64,000 nt of DNA from Thuidium tamariscinum (GCA_947034885.2 OX344749.2:2805501-2869500), one strand, 5' to 3'; counted from the first letter of the stretch, positions 11,700 to 23,527 are shown. A program made the numbers and translations. Notes: a model not told the origin generated them from the sequence alone.

Positions 11700-13736
11700 G
11701 TGCCGACCGCACCGACAAGTTCCGACTCGGGCGGAGAGATGGCGAGTTCCTCCAATCCGAAGCGGGCGGTAGTGACGGCCAAGGCAATTTCGCCAGTCAT
11801 CCCTTCCGATCCGCAGCATCGGAAGGAGTTAGAGGATGATTTAGTCTTCCTAGGGTGTCATGGATTGATCCGGCGCCCTTGGAGTGTGAAGAGTGACGAG
11901 ATGGTACAGGAAATCCTCTCGGGAGTTCCGAATCAGTACGAACTCACAGTGAGGGGTAGATCGAGTGCCTGGACGTCGGATATCTGGGCGAATGTATATG
12001 GTTTTGATAAAACCGGATTAGGTCTGGCTCCTCGGACGAACAAGTTTGGTGTTAACAAGTTCCGGAATCCGCCCCACCCTAAGGACGGATACTCAGTTCC
12101 GGATTGCACCAACGACCGGCATAGACGGATGTTGGAATTTTTGATTCCCATCCTCTATCCGGAAAAGCCTACCCGTGTCACCGTGACGGTAGCGAACACC
12201 ATCTTCGAGTGTTTTGAGAAGCGGATAGTCAACTGGGGTATAGTCCTCCAGTGGGTAGTTAACCGGCTAGCCGAGCATGTGGGACGGGAGAAGACCAGCA
12301 CTATCAGCGGCTATCTCTTCCACCTGTACCACCACCATGATGTGTTGAGTGGCTCGGAACTCCTCCGCTATGAGACAGGAGAGCAAATCCTCAAGTACGG
12401 CTTGACGGATGAGTTGGAGAAGGAGCCGGAGGACCCAGAGGACGAGCGGATGGACGAGGACCCGGAAGAGCAGAAGCCGGCCAGTCAGCCGGAACGGAAA
12501 CCGGAACGGAAGAAGTCTACGACGCCGGATAAGAGGGGACACCCAGACCCGGATCCACCCGGATCGACCTTGGGGAAAAAGAAGCGGAACCACTTCGACA
12601 CCATCATCCGTCACGCCATGATGGCACACGCGGACAACAACCAGTATGAGGCAATACTCGAGCAGATCGTCACGAAGCTGGGCGCGGTGAAGATCGAAGA
12701 CATTCCGGAAATCCTCGACCGGCTTCCGACTCCAGAGGTGTTGCGGAAGAAGGACGAGGAGATCCGGAAGTGGGAGGACGAGGCCCGGAACCAGACGGAT
12801 CGAACCCGACAAGCGGAAGATCTGGCCCGGGTAGCTGAAGAGGGACGACGGAAGGCGGAAGAGGAGCGGAATGGGCTCCAGAGCACGGTGACGTACTTGG
12901 AGAGTGATCTCAGTGTCACCAACGGGAAGATCGTGGAGGCCACCTCCTTGGTTCGGAACCTGCAGGAGTTGGTGGCCCAGCCAGCGGATACAGTGATCAG
13001 GGCGAAACTGTTTTCCGCCCGGCTGATGATGGAAGGGCACGTCACCGGATCAAAGGTCATCACCATCTTGGTGGATTACTAGGCCAAGATGGAAGGGGTA
13101 CTGAAGGAGATGAGGGCCTTAATTGGGGCTCTCAATCCGGAGTTGGGGGAAGGACTGTCGAACTTGCTCAACCAGCAGGTGTTTACGGACTTCAGCCCCG
13201 GAGCGCAAGGACGGATGTCGATGGATCGGAAGCTACTCGGAAACTCGCCGGTCGTCAAGAACCTCAGCGAGCTCGGATCGGATCCGAATGCGGCCGGACC
13301 ATCCAACACACCTACGGATCCGCAAGAGAAGAGGGCATCACCACGGCTTGACCTAGAGATCCGGATGAAGGCCCTAGCGAATCCGGCCAGGGAGAATCCG
13401 GAGAAGTTCGCCCACATGAACGAGCCAGACAGGGTTCCGGGCAAGGATCCGCGCAGCAAGACAATCATCCTAGATGACTCGGACAGGGAAGACAATCCGT
13501 CCCTTACCATCCGTGATGAAGTTAGGGGTCAGGGCGGATTTCAGGAAGTGGAGCATTCGGAAAGCTCCGAGGCGGATTCGGAGGAGAATTCGACGGAAGA
13601 CAGCGGAACGCCACCGGTTCCGATTCAGAAGAGGCAGATCCGATCCGCCACCAAGAAGGCTCCCCCTCCCAAGGTAGCAACGCGGAGAAGTTCAGTTCCG
13701 CCCGTGGGCACGACATCAAAGCGGGCGCGTAAGTAG
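11700..13736 (+). pseudogene. Gag-like/coiled-coil ORF of element B, one stop
   Basis: A single frame of 679 codons, interrupted only by TAG at 13080-13082 in DY*AKMEG, where A has Gln. Start is 11700, or more likely the internal ATG at 11739 (MASSSNPKR). Residues ~45-230 form an alpha/beta-looking conserved region with PHPKDGY (~124), HRRMLEFLIPILYPEKPTRV (~140-160), VNWG and YLFHLYHHHD. Residues ~240-285 are acidic then basic. Residues ~345-425 are a strong coiled coil. The C-terminus is Ser/Arg/Lys-rich (RSATKKAPPPK). No zinc knuckle, protease, RT or integrase is present. Gag-like assembly or nucleic-acid binding is a guess from layout. It has an equivalent in A and C, so it belongs to the element. 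Confidence 0.85.
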
Positions 13737-14471
13737 GATAGGGTTGAGTAGTTAAGTAGGATTTTGAGATTTTGGGACGGAAGTTTCCTGGACGGATTTC
13801 CCGGATGTAGGCCCCGATCCGGAACTTTAGGAACAACTGGCCGGACCTTTCCGGATAATCCGGTTGGGCTCCGATTGGTTGTTTCGGATTTTCCTTTGCC
13901 TTGTTGGCATTCCTTTTCTGTTTTTAGGCTTTGACTTTCATTGTGTTTTTGGGCTTTTAAGGGGCAGGCAAGTTAGTTGGCCTGTCATTCCTTCCTAGTG
14001 CATATTCCATTATATTTCATTCCTTTCTTTAATCTGAGCCGGCGGATGGACATTCCAGCTCTGACTTATGTTTGAGTCTGTCTTGGTGTGTTTGTTGGAG
14101 CGTTGAGAGGCAAGAAGGACGGGTGAGGAGGAATCCAGATACTTAGGCAACTGAGGTCTGAACTAAGTGACCAGTTTCTTAGAACTTGGGTTTAGAGTTG
14201 TGCGTTTGTGCGTGGAGCCTTTAATTTGCCAGAACGGTGATCCGGTGTGAGTGTGGAGGAGGTTCCGGAACCACGGGGGTGGATCCGTGCGGAGCTAAGC
14301 AACCGCCAAGAGGAAAGTTTTCGTCCACCGGAAGGTCTGCCAACCACTAAGTCGATCCGCCGATCTAGGGAAGTACGTCCTTTTGGGCTTCGATGTCTTT
14401 GGATCTGTCGTTGTAGTAAGGGCAAGTGAAGTAGTCCTGAGTGACCTGCTAACCGGATTGGCCTAGAGCTA

Positions 14472-16367
14472 TGTCGCAACCTAGAATACAAGTTTTTATT
14501 ATTTAGGATAGAATTAGGAACAAAAGATCCAATCTTAGCAAATTTTTCTGATTCTTTGAGAGAGAATTAGATAAATGACTAAGATTAATGATGAGTGGAA
14601 AGTAGAGTAGTCTTATAGAGATAAATTGGTTAAGCTAGGAATTTATATTTCCCAATCGGACCGGAAACCGGAGACCGAAACCAGAGACCGGAAACTGAAG
14701 GAGGATCCTATAGAAAAATTACTAAGGATTTGGTGGGACTTCAAGAGTATGTCCGGGGATAGAAACAGAATGGGAGGAAAGTCTATAAGTTGATGTGATA
14801 CATCAGCTCATCCAACCTTGGGAAAAAGCACAGTCCGGTCAAGATCCGGATTAGAACCAAGCGGGACCGGAACAGGAGACCGGAACCCAGATCATGACTC
14901 AAGACCGGATGTTACTTCTCCTCAGCGATTTAAGGAGAAAGGAAAGATTCCAAGGAAAAGGCTGCAGCTGCAATCCAGGTATCAATCAGTAGGAAGCAAC
15001 CAGCTATAGAAGGGTCCACCAAGCATGTGGGTTTTCCCCCCAAAATAGATAAAAAGGTAGTTGTAATTAGCAACTAGAGTAGGTAGAATAATTTTAGAAG
15101 CAGATGAATTTGAAAGTGGTAGTAGGTAGAAAATAGTTAGCAAGTTACTTTTGAGCTGGATTCACCTGGACCGGACCAGATCCAGATTTATAGGATCTGA
15201 GATCCACTTTTTGTGGGATTTTCAGAAGTCAACGAGCCCAAGTTGTAAGGGAATGTTACGTGGCATTCTCTGGGTTGATGTTGATTCCCCTTGTACTTTT
15301 AGGTTATTCTTGGAGTTGTGTAGTATTTAAATTCGGGTTGTAGTTGAATCCGGTGTGTAGTTCCATATCTTGTTTTCCCAAATTTTTGTGTTGCAAATAC
15401 AAATCAGACCTTTTCTGATTCACTCTAAAGTGGACTGTGTACGCTTGACCCTGTCAAAGTCTTGTTGGGACGGTTAGGATTGCAACCTTGGGTGGAGAGG
15501 AGGTGCGCCCAGATTCTGAGTTTATCCAGTCTCTGGACCTGAAGTGAATTCGGTTTTGATAGGGAATTTGTGTGGGATCTCTCAGTATAATTTGGAGCAG
15601 GTCTGGGGAGTAATCATTGGAGATAGACACTTGTAGAATCTGGATTTGAGATCGGGAGTGTCCGGCCAAATGCCAATTGAAAGGTGATCCGGTCTCTGTA
15701 GATGAAAGAAGGACTAGTGAAGGATATATCTCTCTCATGCAAGCTACCGCCCTTATTCTGCCAAGATGCAGGACTAACTCAGTAATCTGTCGTTGTAGTA
15801 ATTGTTAGGAGCAGATAGGAGTGCTTGCGTGACCTACTGGACCAGATCCGTTCCGGTCCAGTTGTGAAGTATTCCGGTCTAGTAGGATTTATTTTGTTAT
15901 CTTTCTTCTTTTTATTTTTATAGTGGAACTTCTGACACTTTAAAACTTGAAGGGTAGGAGTAAGCTTCCTTCCTAAACGCCCAAAGAGCAGATCCCTCTC
16001 GTTACAGAGGTTAAATCTACACTTGGTCACTTATTTAGGGACCAAACCAGATCTTAGTTTCCGGTCTCCGGTCCCATATTTAGAAAGAGTAGTAAGAAAA
16101 ATCTAAACATGTGGGTATAAGTGGAGAGGAAACTCTCTGCAGTCAGAAATGTGATCCTGTTCCGGTCTAGAAGTAAAAATCAAGAAGTGTTCAGACCGGG
16201 ACCGGATTAGTTTTTGCTTGGGTTTTGTTGTGACTACCATTATAGTATTCCGGTCCACCGTGAGCTTTCGACCAAATCCTTTGGGAACGATACACGAGTC
16301 ACTTTAAGGCTAACTTAGTACATTCTAACGCCTTAGAGAAGGAATTGTGCTTTCCTGTGCTACGACA
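14472..16367 (+). mobile_element. TGTCG element E, 1.9 kb, nested in B
   Basis: It starts TGTCGCAACCTAG and ends GTGCTACGACA, with a perfect duplication AGCTA at 14467-14471 and 16368-16372. Its ends match element D (TGTGGGAACCTAG ... reverse of TGTCGTAGCACA), so D and E form a subfamily. No ORF longer than ~95 codons exists. A 63-codon Arg/Gln-rich frame at 14818-15009 may be the remnant of the basic ORF seen in D. It is rich in GGACCGGA and CCGGTC words. Confidence 0.9.
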
Positions 16368-17030
16368 AGCTATCCGGAAAGTTGTGAGGATCCGGATCCG
16401 CCCCTAATGCAACATCGGATATATTTGGGTGTCTTTGTGTGTTTTGTTTGAGAGGAGAGAGCGTGAGGTTTACGAGTGGTAAGTCCCTACCCCTCTAAAG
16501 ATCAAGAGAGGACCCCCTGAGGGTAAAACAAGGGTATCTAAAACCAATTATTGAGTGACGGAATCAGAATCCGGATTGAGACGGATCTGGGAAAAGGTGT
16601 AATCCGGATCCGAAGACAGATCCGGATAGTGGTGACGGATCCGAGACGGATCCGGATAGAGGTGACGGATCCGGATAGTGGTGACGGATCCGAAGACGGA
16701 TCCGGAAAGAGTGGAGAGACGGATCCAAATTGAATTTCGGACACAAGGTTGTGTTCCGGAAGAAAGTAATAACTTGGGGTTTTTGGGGCCGGAAAACCTA
16801 GAAACCGGAAAACGCAACTAATAGTAACGTCTGGAATCTCCTAGGACGATATTCCGTGTCATATTATCACGTTTGGGTGTGATAAAGGTGCTTTCTGCTA
16901 GACTACGCGTACGACAGATTCTATCCGGATTCAATCCCAGAGCGGACCGGATCTTTTCCGGACCTGGACTGAGTGGATGGGAACGGGAACAGAAGATCAG
17001 GAACGGAAGACCGGATCCATTTCTGGAAAC

Positions 17031-17038
17031 TATATAAG
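17031..17038 (+). promoter_or_regulatory. TATA box of element C ORF
   Basis: CTATATAAGG lies ~115 bp after the B insertion and ~355 bp before the ORF. The same TATATAAGG form is found before the kinase-like gene (24041) and in F2 (60292). Confidence 0.6.
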
Positions 17039-17390
17039 GCCTGACATTTTCAGTTGGCCCATTTGCTCTCAAGCACTTCATTGTGTGTTTTTTAACTCTC
17101 AGCATTTTTCGCCTTTCTGTGAGTTAGTTTTCCGCGCGTGTTGTGTGGCGCAGTTTTCTGTGGCGCGGCTGTCAGTGTTAGCGGCTGGTGTTTTGTCAGA
17201 GCGGGCAGTTGTCAGCGGTGCGGGTCTCAGACGGTGCGCTGAGGCGCTGGTGTGCGCGGGAGGAGTATGTGTGTGTGTTTGTGTAGGTGGTTATTACGGG
17301 CGGATTGGTGTTGTGTCTGTGTTGTGAGTGTGTGTGAGGAACGGGACGTGCGGCTAGGAGAGAAGTGAGGTAGTTTTCCGAATAGTTGCC

Positions 17391-19055
17391 ATGCCACAGC
17401 TACGCCGGAAGAGGAATGAGTCCACCACACCCCCACCCCCAAGGATAAGACTGAAGAAAGTAGTTCCGCTCATCCCTTCAACAAAGCCGGAGAGAGGCAA
17501 TCTGATGGCGGACTTGACCACCATGGGGTGCCTAGGGTTAGCGAAGATACCCTGGAGGTTCAAGGAGGAGCGGATGGTGAAGGAACTGATGGGGAAGATG
17601 TCGAATCAGTTCGACAACACTGAGCGGGGATTACCGCACAAATGGATGGAGGCGCACTGGAGGGCCGTGTACGGATTCAAGCACCAGGGGCATGGACCGG
17701 CCGGGAGGAAAGTAGACTTCCTCCAAAACAAATTTAGCGACACCCCTCACCCGAAGGACGGATATCGGGTGATGGACTGTAACGAAGACAAGCATAGACG
17801 CCTATTGAAGTTTCTGCTTCCGGTCCTTCATCCGGAGAAACCAACCCGGGTGACGATCGGCTTGGCCAACACGATTTTCGGTGCTCTGATCGGAGACCAG
17901 AAAGTAGACTGGGGCCGGATCATAGCGGAGCTGATCGGCCGGTTACTGAGAAACCTCGGAGGGAGTAGGGCGACCCCGATCTCTCCCTACCTCTTCCACC
18001 TCTATCACAGCTTGCAGCTCCTCATGAATACGGAGGAGAAGACTTGGCACGCTCAGGAGATAGTCTTGACGTACGGGGAGTCATCAACGGATGACGAGGA
18101 GACCTACTCCGAATCCGACACGGAAGAGGAGGACAAGGATGAGGAACCGGAAGTTCCTCTCGTGAAACGGCAGAAAGCAACACCGCCGAACACGAGAGGA
18201 TCTCCTCTGGTCCGACAGAATCCGGCCACGGAGGACAGATCGGGGCCATCCGAACCGGCACCAAAGGAGAAAGGTCCCAAGGATCCGTTCGTCAAGTTGA
18301 CGAAAATCCTGTGTGACATCCGGGCAGATTGGGAGATCAAACGGATTACCCTGGAATCTATCGCGGCCATGGTTAATGGCCAACCGGATAGAAATCTTCC
18401 GGGTGTAATGGGGAATTGCATTGCCTCCCCCACGGATCTCGCCAAGTTGGAGGCGGAAAACCGGAAACTTCAGGATGAAGTTGACGGTTTGAAGGCAGAA
18501 CTTCTTGTCCTCAGGGACAACGAGGCCGCCACGAAGGAGATCGCGGCGGAGACCGTGAAGGTGGCTGAGCAGGTGAAGGCGACGTTTGGGGAACCCGGAT
18601 CGGCAGCCATCCGGGCTCGGCTGTTTGACGAGGAGGTACACAAGGAGAAGAAACTATCCGGAAGCCGGATAGTCCGGATCCTTTCTGACTTCTCCGAGCG
18701 GGTGGAGACAACATTGGTGGAGGTGCGGAAAGCTACGGAGCGGATGGAAGACTGTACCCGGAGGCTGATGGAAATTTCGGTCAGGCTTTCCGACCTGTCC
18801 CTTCCGAGTCTTTCCGAGGGAATGCCTCCGAGGCCAGGGAAGGAGAAAACGCCGCAGTCCAAGAAGTCAGAGCGGGCGTCGACGGCTCAACAGGAGGCAA
18901 CAATCCAATTATCGGATTCTCCTACGAGCCCGATTGTTGGGGCTCCGGTCGCAGTAGATGGGGAGCGGACTCGGAACCTCACTAAGGTTTTCGAACAAAT
19001 CCGGAGGACGGAAAGCCCAACTATAGGCTCTAGAGTAGCAGAGGTAGAAGAATAG
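17391..19055 (+). CDS. Gag-like/coiled-coil protein of element C, intact
   Basis: 554 residues starting MPQLRRKRNEST, uninterrupted. It is the only intact member of the ORF family in the window and clearly diverged from B. The shared block is PHPKDGYRVMDCNEDKHRR followed by LLKFLLPVLHPEKPTRVT, GLANTIFGA, VDWGRII and YLFHLYH (residues ~118-205). An acidic run (SESDTEEEDKDEEPE) is near 235-255. There is a predicted coiled coil at ~345-390 and a second amphipathic helix at ~430-465. The C-terminus is disordered. Conservation of this frame despite divergence argues that it was selected in the family. No enzymatic motif is seen. Function unknown. Confidence 0.8.
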   Translation: MPQLRRKRNESTTPPPPRIRLKKVVPLIPSTKPERGNLMADLTTMGCLGLAKIPWRFKEERMVKELMGKMSNQFDNTERGLPHKWMEAHWRAVYGFKHQGHGPAGRKVDFLQNKFSDTPHPKDGYRVMDCNEDKHRRLLKFLLPVLHPEKPTRVTIGLANTIFGALIGDQKVDWGRIIAELIGRLLRNLGGSRATPISPYLFHLYHSLQLLMNTEEKTWHAQEIVLTYGESSTDDEETYSESDTEEEDKDEEPEVPLVKRQKATPPNTRGSPLVRQNPATEDRSGPSEPAPKEKGPKDPFVKLTKILCDIRADWEIKRITLESIAAMVNGQPDRNLPGVMGNCIASPTDLAKLEAENRKLQDEVDGLKAELLVLRDNEAATKEIAAETVKVAEQVKATFGEPGSAAIRARLFDEEVHKEKKLSGSRIVRILSDFSERVETTLVEVRKATERMEDCTRRLMEISVRLSDLSLPSLSEGMPPRPGKEKTPQSKKSERASTAQQEATIQLSDSPTSPIVGAPVAVDGERTRNLTKVFEQIRRTESPTIGSRVAEVEE

Positions 19056-20311
19056 ATAGTAGCCTTTTTGTATTTTTGACTTAGGAACGGATCAGGAAGT
19101 AATCCAGTCCGGATTAGGAACTTAGAGCGGGTTGGAATCCGTTCCGGTTCAGGAGTAGGTAGGAACGGATCCACCGAGCGTTAATCGCGGCGGACTTGTA
19201 TGGCGCTTTATGCTTTCTGTTGATTATTTAAGTCAGTCCCCTCGCGGTGGACTGGGAGTCTTTCTTTTGCATTTTCCTTGTGTATTTTTATTCTCTCTTG
19301 CTTTGCGTGTGTATCTCCCGAGTTTGGCAGGGCGGCGTGACGCAGAGTTAGGAAGGTGCAAGTAGTTTTGCAGGTGACATTCTCCCTTTGGTGCTTATTT
19401 TCCGTGTCTAAGTATATGAGAACGGTTAGAGAAGAGTTGGGAGTATAATTCTAGTGCCTCAGCGCTTCTAGGACTTAAGATTCCGGGTGAGAAAGCCGTT
19501 GTTAGGCTAGACGAGAGGGAGGGATTCCTTAGTCGTGCTAGAGCTCCTGGGTGGGAAACCCAGTTGAGTGTCCAATCTCCTGTGAGGTCTCACCGTCTTT
19601 GTGGCAAACGGAAGAGTTCTGGTTAACGTTGGAATGAACGGGTATACTTGTAGCCACCTGACTCTACAGGAACGGAAAGTAGTGCCAAAGTCGTTGTAAT
19701 ATGAGAAGATCGTACGGGGGATCTCTGTGTGACCTACAGTCTGGATTTCTATCTGTACTGTTGTGAGGGATCAAACCGGATCTGGAGTAATTTTAGAGTT
19801 AACGGGTAGAAAGTGGGTCTTCAGCCACTATAAGTCACGGAAGGAGCGGTGGGCCTACCGCTCACAAAATCAAGCGGCGACCCCTCTGATGGTAAAACAG
19901 AGGCAAAACCAAACCGGATTGAGGAACGGGTGTGGACGGATCATCCGGAACGGATTGGTCCGGAGAGGAAACCAGGAGCGGAACTCGTTAGGGAGCGGAT
20001 CCGTTGCAGTCTGACGGAACGGATAAAATCCGGGAAACCGGAAAAGTGAAGGAACTGATCCGTTCCGGACCAGATTGCTAGAATATCAGTTTTGAACGGG
20101 ATAATGGGTTGTCGTCTCGGGTTATTTGTGTATTTCCGGTTCTAGATCTAGAACCGGATTATAGAGTTTTGGGAGCTGTCCTATCTTAATCGCTTAACTA
20201 AGCCAGATACTTCACAGAATCTCGCGGGTTCGATCTTTAGAGTCACTTAGTTATACTCTACAGTGATTTTTGTGAGTATAATAGGGAATTTACTTACCCT
20301 GTGTTGCGACA
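19056..20311 (+). other. Non-coding 3' part of element C
   Basis: No ORF of note. It contains a run, near 19875-19915, of the form CGACCCCTCTGATGGTAAAA then CAGAGG, a small hairpin. The corresponding place in A, B and G has CCCTCTAAAGATCAAGAGAGG, so a hairpin is kept while its sequence changes. It ends at CGACA. Confidence 0.5.
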
Positions 20312-23300
20312 CCAGTACCCTTATTTCTTGCACCGACATTTCGCTACTCTTCTGTGCTACCAACGTGGTTGGAGCACCTCTTGGACCAAAGATCTTGGCC
20401 AAGTCTTGTTTGCATTCTGTTCTTTGAATTTGAAGGCTTAGGGCCCCTTCAACTTTTATTCCTTTGTCATATATACTCCAGAGGCAAGACCTCGACGCTT
20501 CCTTTGTCACTAATTCACGGAAATTTTGAGCATTGAGTGCCAAAGTTCGGTTTAAACACTGTCATGTGTACCTCCTTTGGTTGCAAAATCCCAAAATACT
20601 AAGACATTTTAAGAATTTAAAGTGAAAGTTAGGTTAAACACTGTCATGTGTACCGCCTTTTGCGAATAAAACTCTTAAAATACAATTCAACATTTTCACG
20701 GCGAAGCTTTGAACTTATAATACCCTAAGGTTATAACCTTAAGAAACCTTGGATTGGAAGTCAAAAGGGTTGAACACCAAGTGGGATTATATCTCATACC
20801 CAGTTAAACCTTGCCACATTTTCTAGTATTAGAATTAAGGTGTGTTAGACCCAAAATCCAAAAGTACTTAAACCAAAAAAGAGAAAAAAATCAAAGTTGT
20901 GATCCAGCAACCGGCGGACCAGAGCCAGCGTGACCGGAGCGGACCAGAGCCAGCATGACCGGGTGGACTAGAGCCAGCGTGGCTGGGCGGACCGGGAGCC
21001 AGCGTGGCCGGGGCGGACCGGAGCCAGAGGCTGAGCGGGGAGCCAGAGGCTGAGCGAAGAGGCCAGAGGCTGGGCGGAGAGGCCACTCACTCACAAGTGA
21101 GACTTTGAAACACAAAAATTGATTTTTTTAACAAAATCAAGGGTTGGCAGTTGGCGCCACAACCCCTTTTTTTTAAATTTCATTTGAAAATCTAAATCTT
21201 AGAGTTTCACATTTCTCACCAAAATCTCAACACTCAAACTCCATAGCCGTCGTCTCTCTCATGAAACATTGCAACAAAAAACCAAATGAGAAAGGAAGAG
21301 AACTAGGGGGGAGATTAAGGTGAGGAGATTCCTAACCGTGACAAATTAGATTAAAAAACTAATTTCTTTGGAATAACACTATAGATTGGGATTCTTTATT
21401 CTTGGGGTTTGACCTTTGGGAATAAAAAATCCATTTATTTGGAATAACACTATTGAAATTGTTCTCGGTCTTTTGGAATGTTCTACATTCTTTGGCTATT
21501 AGATTCTTAGAAGGTTTGGATTTTACTAGTTTTGTTTTATTAGGCCTAATAAGCCAAAAGGAAAACAACAAATTGACAACCAATTTCTTGAAGAATTTTA
21601 AGGAAATTAAAATTAATTGGATTATAAAAGATTTGGTTGCAATTCTTTATTCAAATTAATCCTAATAAGCCAAATTAAAAAAGACAAATTGACAACCAAT
21701 TTCTTAAGGATTTAAAAGAAATTAAAATTAATTAGATTATAAAAGATTTGGTTGCAATTCTTCATTTAAATTAATTCTAAAAAACCAAACCAATTGACAA
21801 CCAATTTCGTTAGGAATTACCAAGAAATTGAATTAGTTAGGATTGGTGATGACATTTTAATTCTAAGAAAGAAGAACAACTCATTACGTCGAAATTAGGT
21901 GAAATTTAATTCTTAAAATTAGATAAATTCGTAATTCAATTAATCAAAGAATAATAATACTAACAATTAGATAGGATTTTCATTGATCATTCGAACTATT
22001 TAGTAGATTCAAAATATTGTGACATTTTCCAATTACCAATAAATTAGGAATTGAAGAGAAAATGTGCAATTAATTCGAACCTACGTAACTTTCAGTGGCT
22101 TATTTTAATTAGGAGAAAATTTACCAACAATTGTGGAAAATTACTATGGATTAGATGGAGAACCGGGATGATTTTGATGGCGAGGTCATAGGGGAATATT
22201 TACACATGATGATGTTTGACGACGGGACCATGGAGATTTACGTAGAGGAGGTAAACCGCTCACATTTGATTTTCATTCTAATTGTTTTACTGTTAAGTTT
22301 CTTTTTACCAAACACTTGGAATTAGATTTAGGCAAAACTATAGAATAGAGTAGGGTCACTTGGTTGCATTTTAGAATAGAATAGATAGAATTATAACCAC
22401 GAAATTAGATTAGAAACATCCAAAAAACGTGACTAAAAGAGTTCATTGCTTGGAAGGCTTTCTTTTTCACCCAATTAGAAAGAAAACTCAATTAGACACA
22501 GGACCCGTGTGAAAAACTCTTAGCTCGAGGGTGGAGTTAGGAGCGCTCATAGTAGTACTAATCTAATTTCCTAAAAAATATATGCCTAGTCGGATGGCTC
22601 CCGAATTTAAAATTGAGAAGTTTAAATCCCTACATATCCGTAGGGCAACTTCTAAAATTTAGGGTCCATCACTTTAGCCATTCTCGATATGAGCTGAAGC
22701 ACTGGAAGGCAATGTAAAATTTTAGCCGTGTACATTACACACTACCCACCAACAAGTTTAGGATCATCCAATTTTGCCATTGAAATGAATTTTGCATAAT
22801 ATAATCAAGCATACCAAATGTGGATTTCACATAAGTCAAATTCAGTTTTTGGTGAATTGTTTCATTCAAAACTCATGGTTTAGCATGATAATTGATTATA
22901 AAACATTGGTGATGAATTAGCATTAATTTGCAAAGAGGAGATATGTAGGAAACATCCATATGCACATCTTTCATACCAAAAAACATCCTAGATTCCTAGT
23001 AAGTTACAACAATATAATTGGGTTGAAGAATTCAATTAGGCATTTTATATGACCCCATTTTGTAAAATAGATGTATGTACGCTTGAATTAGATTTTGGCA
23101 AAGTCATTGTACGGAAATGATTTAAGTTCCTGAAGGAGTTATAGTGTGACCATCAAATAGCAAATGCTAATTAAGCCGGATTAAATTATTAAAATTAGCT
23201 CCTATTTCCTAAATTCGCAGGGGAGAATGAAATTAGATGGAAAGGGAGGAAGTAGAGCTTTTTGACGACACAACTGAGAACGGATACGCATCAACCGAAG

Positions 23301-23340
23301 AGGTATGTGTTTGGACTAGAACCAATAAGTTTAATCATTT
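20312..23340 (+). repeat. Repeat F1 (homologous to 60.3-62.7 kb)
   Basis: Collinear with F2. Shared landmarks are CCAGTACCCTTATTTCT at the start, GAAGGCTTAGGGCCCCTTCA, two copies of CACTGTCATGTGTACC, and a GC-rich minisatellite. Next come AATTGACAACCAATTTCTT blocks and a short open exon (22154-22252) ending at a GT donor. A possible second small exon lies at 23239-23303 (MEREEVELFDDTTENGY). F1 lacks the TATA-containing sequence upstream of F2's start because element C abuts it. No recognisable transposon protein is present. Confidence 0.7.
20905..21085 (-). repeat. GC-rich minisatellite in F1
   Basis: Degenerate ~20-30 bp units built on GCGGACCGGAGCCAGCGTGG and GAGGCTGAGCGG. A related GC patch occupies the same place in F2. 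Open frames across it are by-products of the repeat. Confidence 0.75.
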
Positions 23341-23499
23341 CATGTTATTTCTTTTATTTACTTCAAAATTTGCAAAATTAGATTGACGCTAGGAAAAGAA
23401 AGATCAATTACCGAATACAAATTATAATGCACTTCTTAAGTTATTAAATTACTAAACTAGACATTTTACCCTCATTTACGCAAAAGTAAAAAGGAACTT

Positions 23500-23527
23500 A
23501 AACCCTAAACCCTAAACCCTAAACCCT
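23500..23527. repeat. Interstitial telomere-type repeat
   Basis: Four perfect consecutive copies of AAACCCT, the Arabidopsis-type plant telomere unit. Such short interstitial tracts are common in plant promoters and old break sites. Confidence 0.9.

Larger units (their letters stand above)
11171..16916 (+). mobile_element. TGTCG element B, nested in C
   Basis: It starts TGTTGCAATCCGG and ends CGCGTACGACA, with a perfect 5-bp duplication GATTC (11166-11170, 16917-16921). After subtracting E and its duplicated AGCTA it is ~3.85 kb, collinear with A in inverted orientation. Order along the plus strand: leader, TATA box, gag-like ORF, CCGGAT-rich tail. It inserted into the leader of C about 210 bp from C's start, so it is younger than C. 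Confidence 0.9.
10960..20311 (+). mobile_element. TGTCG element C, carrier of nested B and E
   Basis: Its own sequence is 10960-11170 plus 16922-20311 (~3.6 kb). The upstream end reads TGTGGCAAACC and the downstream end GTGTTGCGACA, both matching the ends of A, B, D and E in pattern. Inside are a TATA box (17031) and the only uninterrupted ORF of the family (17391-19055). Flanks do not match: CCCTT on the left, CCAGT on the right. The right flank is repeat F1 and the left is the satellite, so one junction has probably been rearranged, or one end is misplaced by me. Element B interrupts it at a GATTC target. Confidence 0.7.

Noticed and set aside
12267-13040. Long antisense ORF (257 codons) opposite the element B ORF
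   Set aside because: It mirrors the codons of the conserved sense ORF. A has the corresponding antisense frame only in pieces, and there is no start context or promoter.
20220-20320. tRNA-like GGTTCGATC string
   Set aside because: No cloverleaf could be folded around it by eye; it lies in the tail of element C.
20868-21115. Pro/Ser/Leu-rich ORFs in F1, and similar ones at 60.9-61.3 kb
   Set aside because: Products of the GGACCGGAGCCAGCG minisatellite and its F2 counterpart; no conservation of frame between copies.
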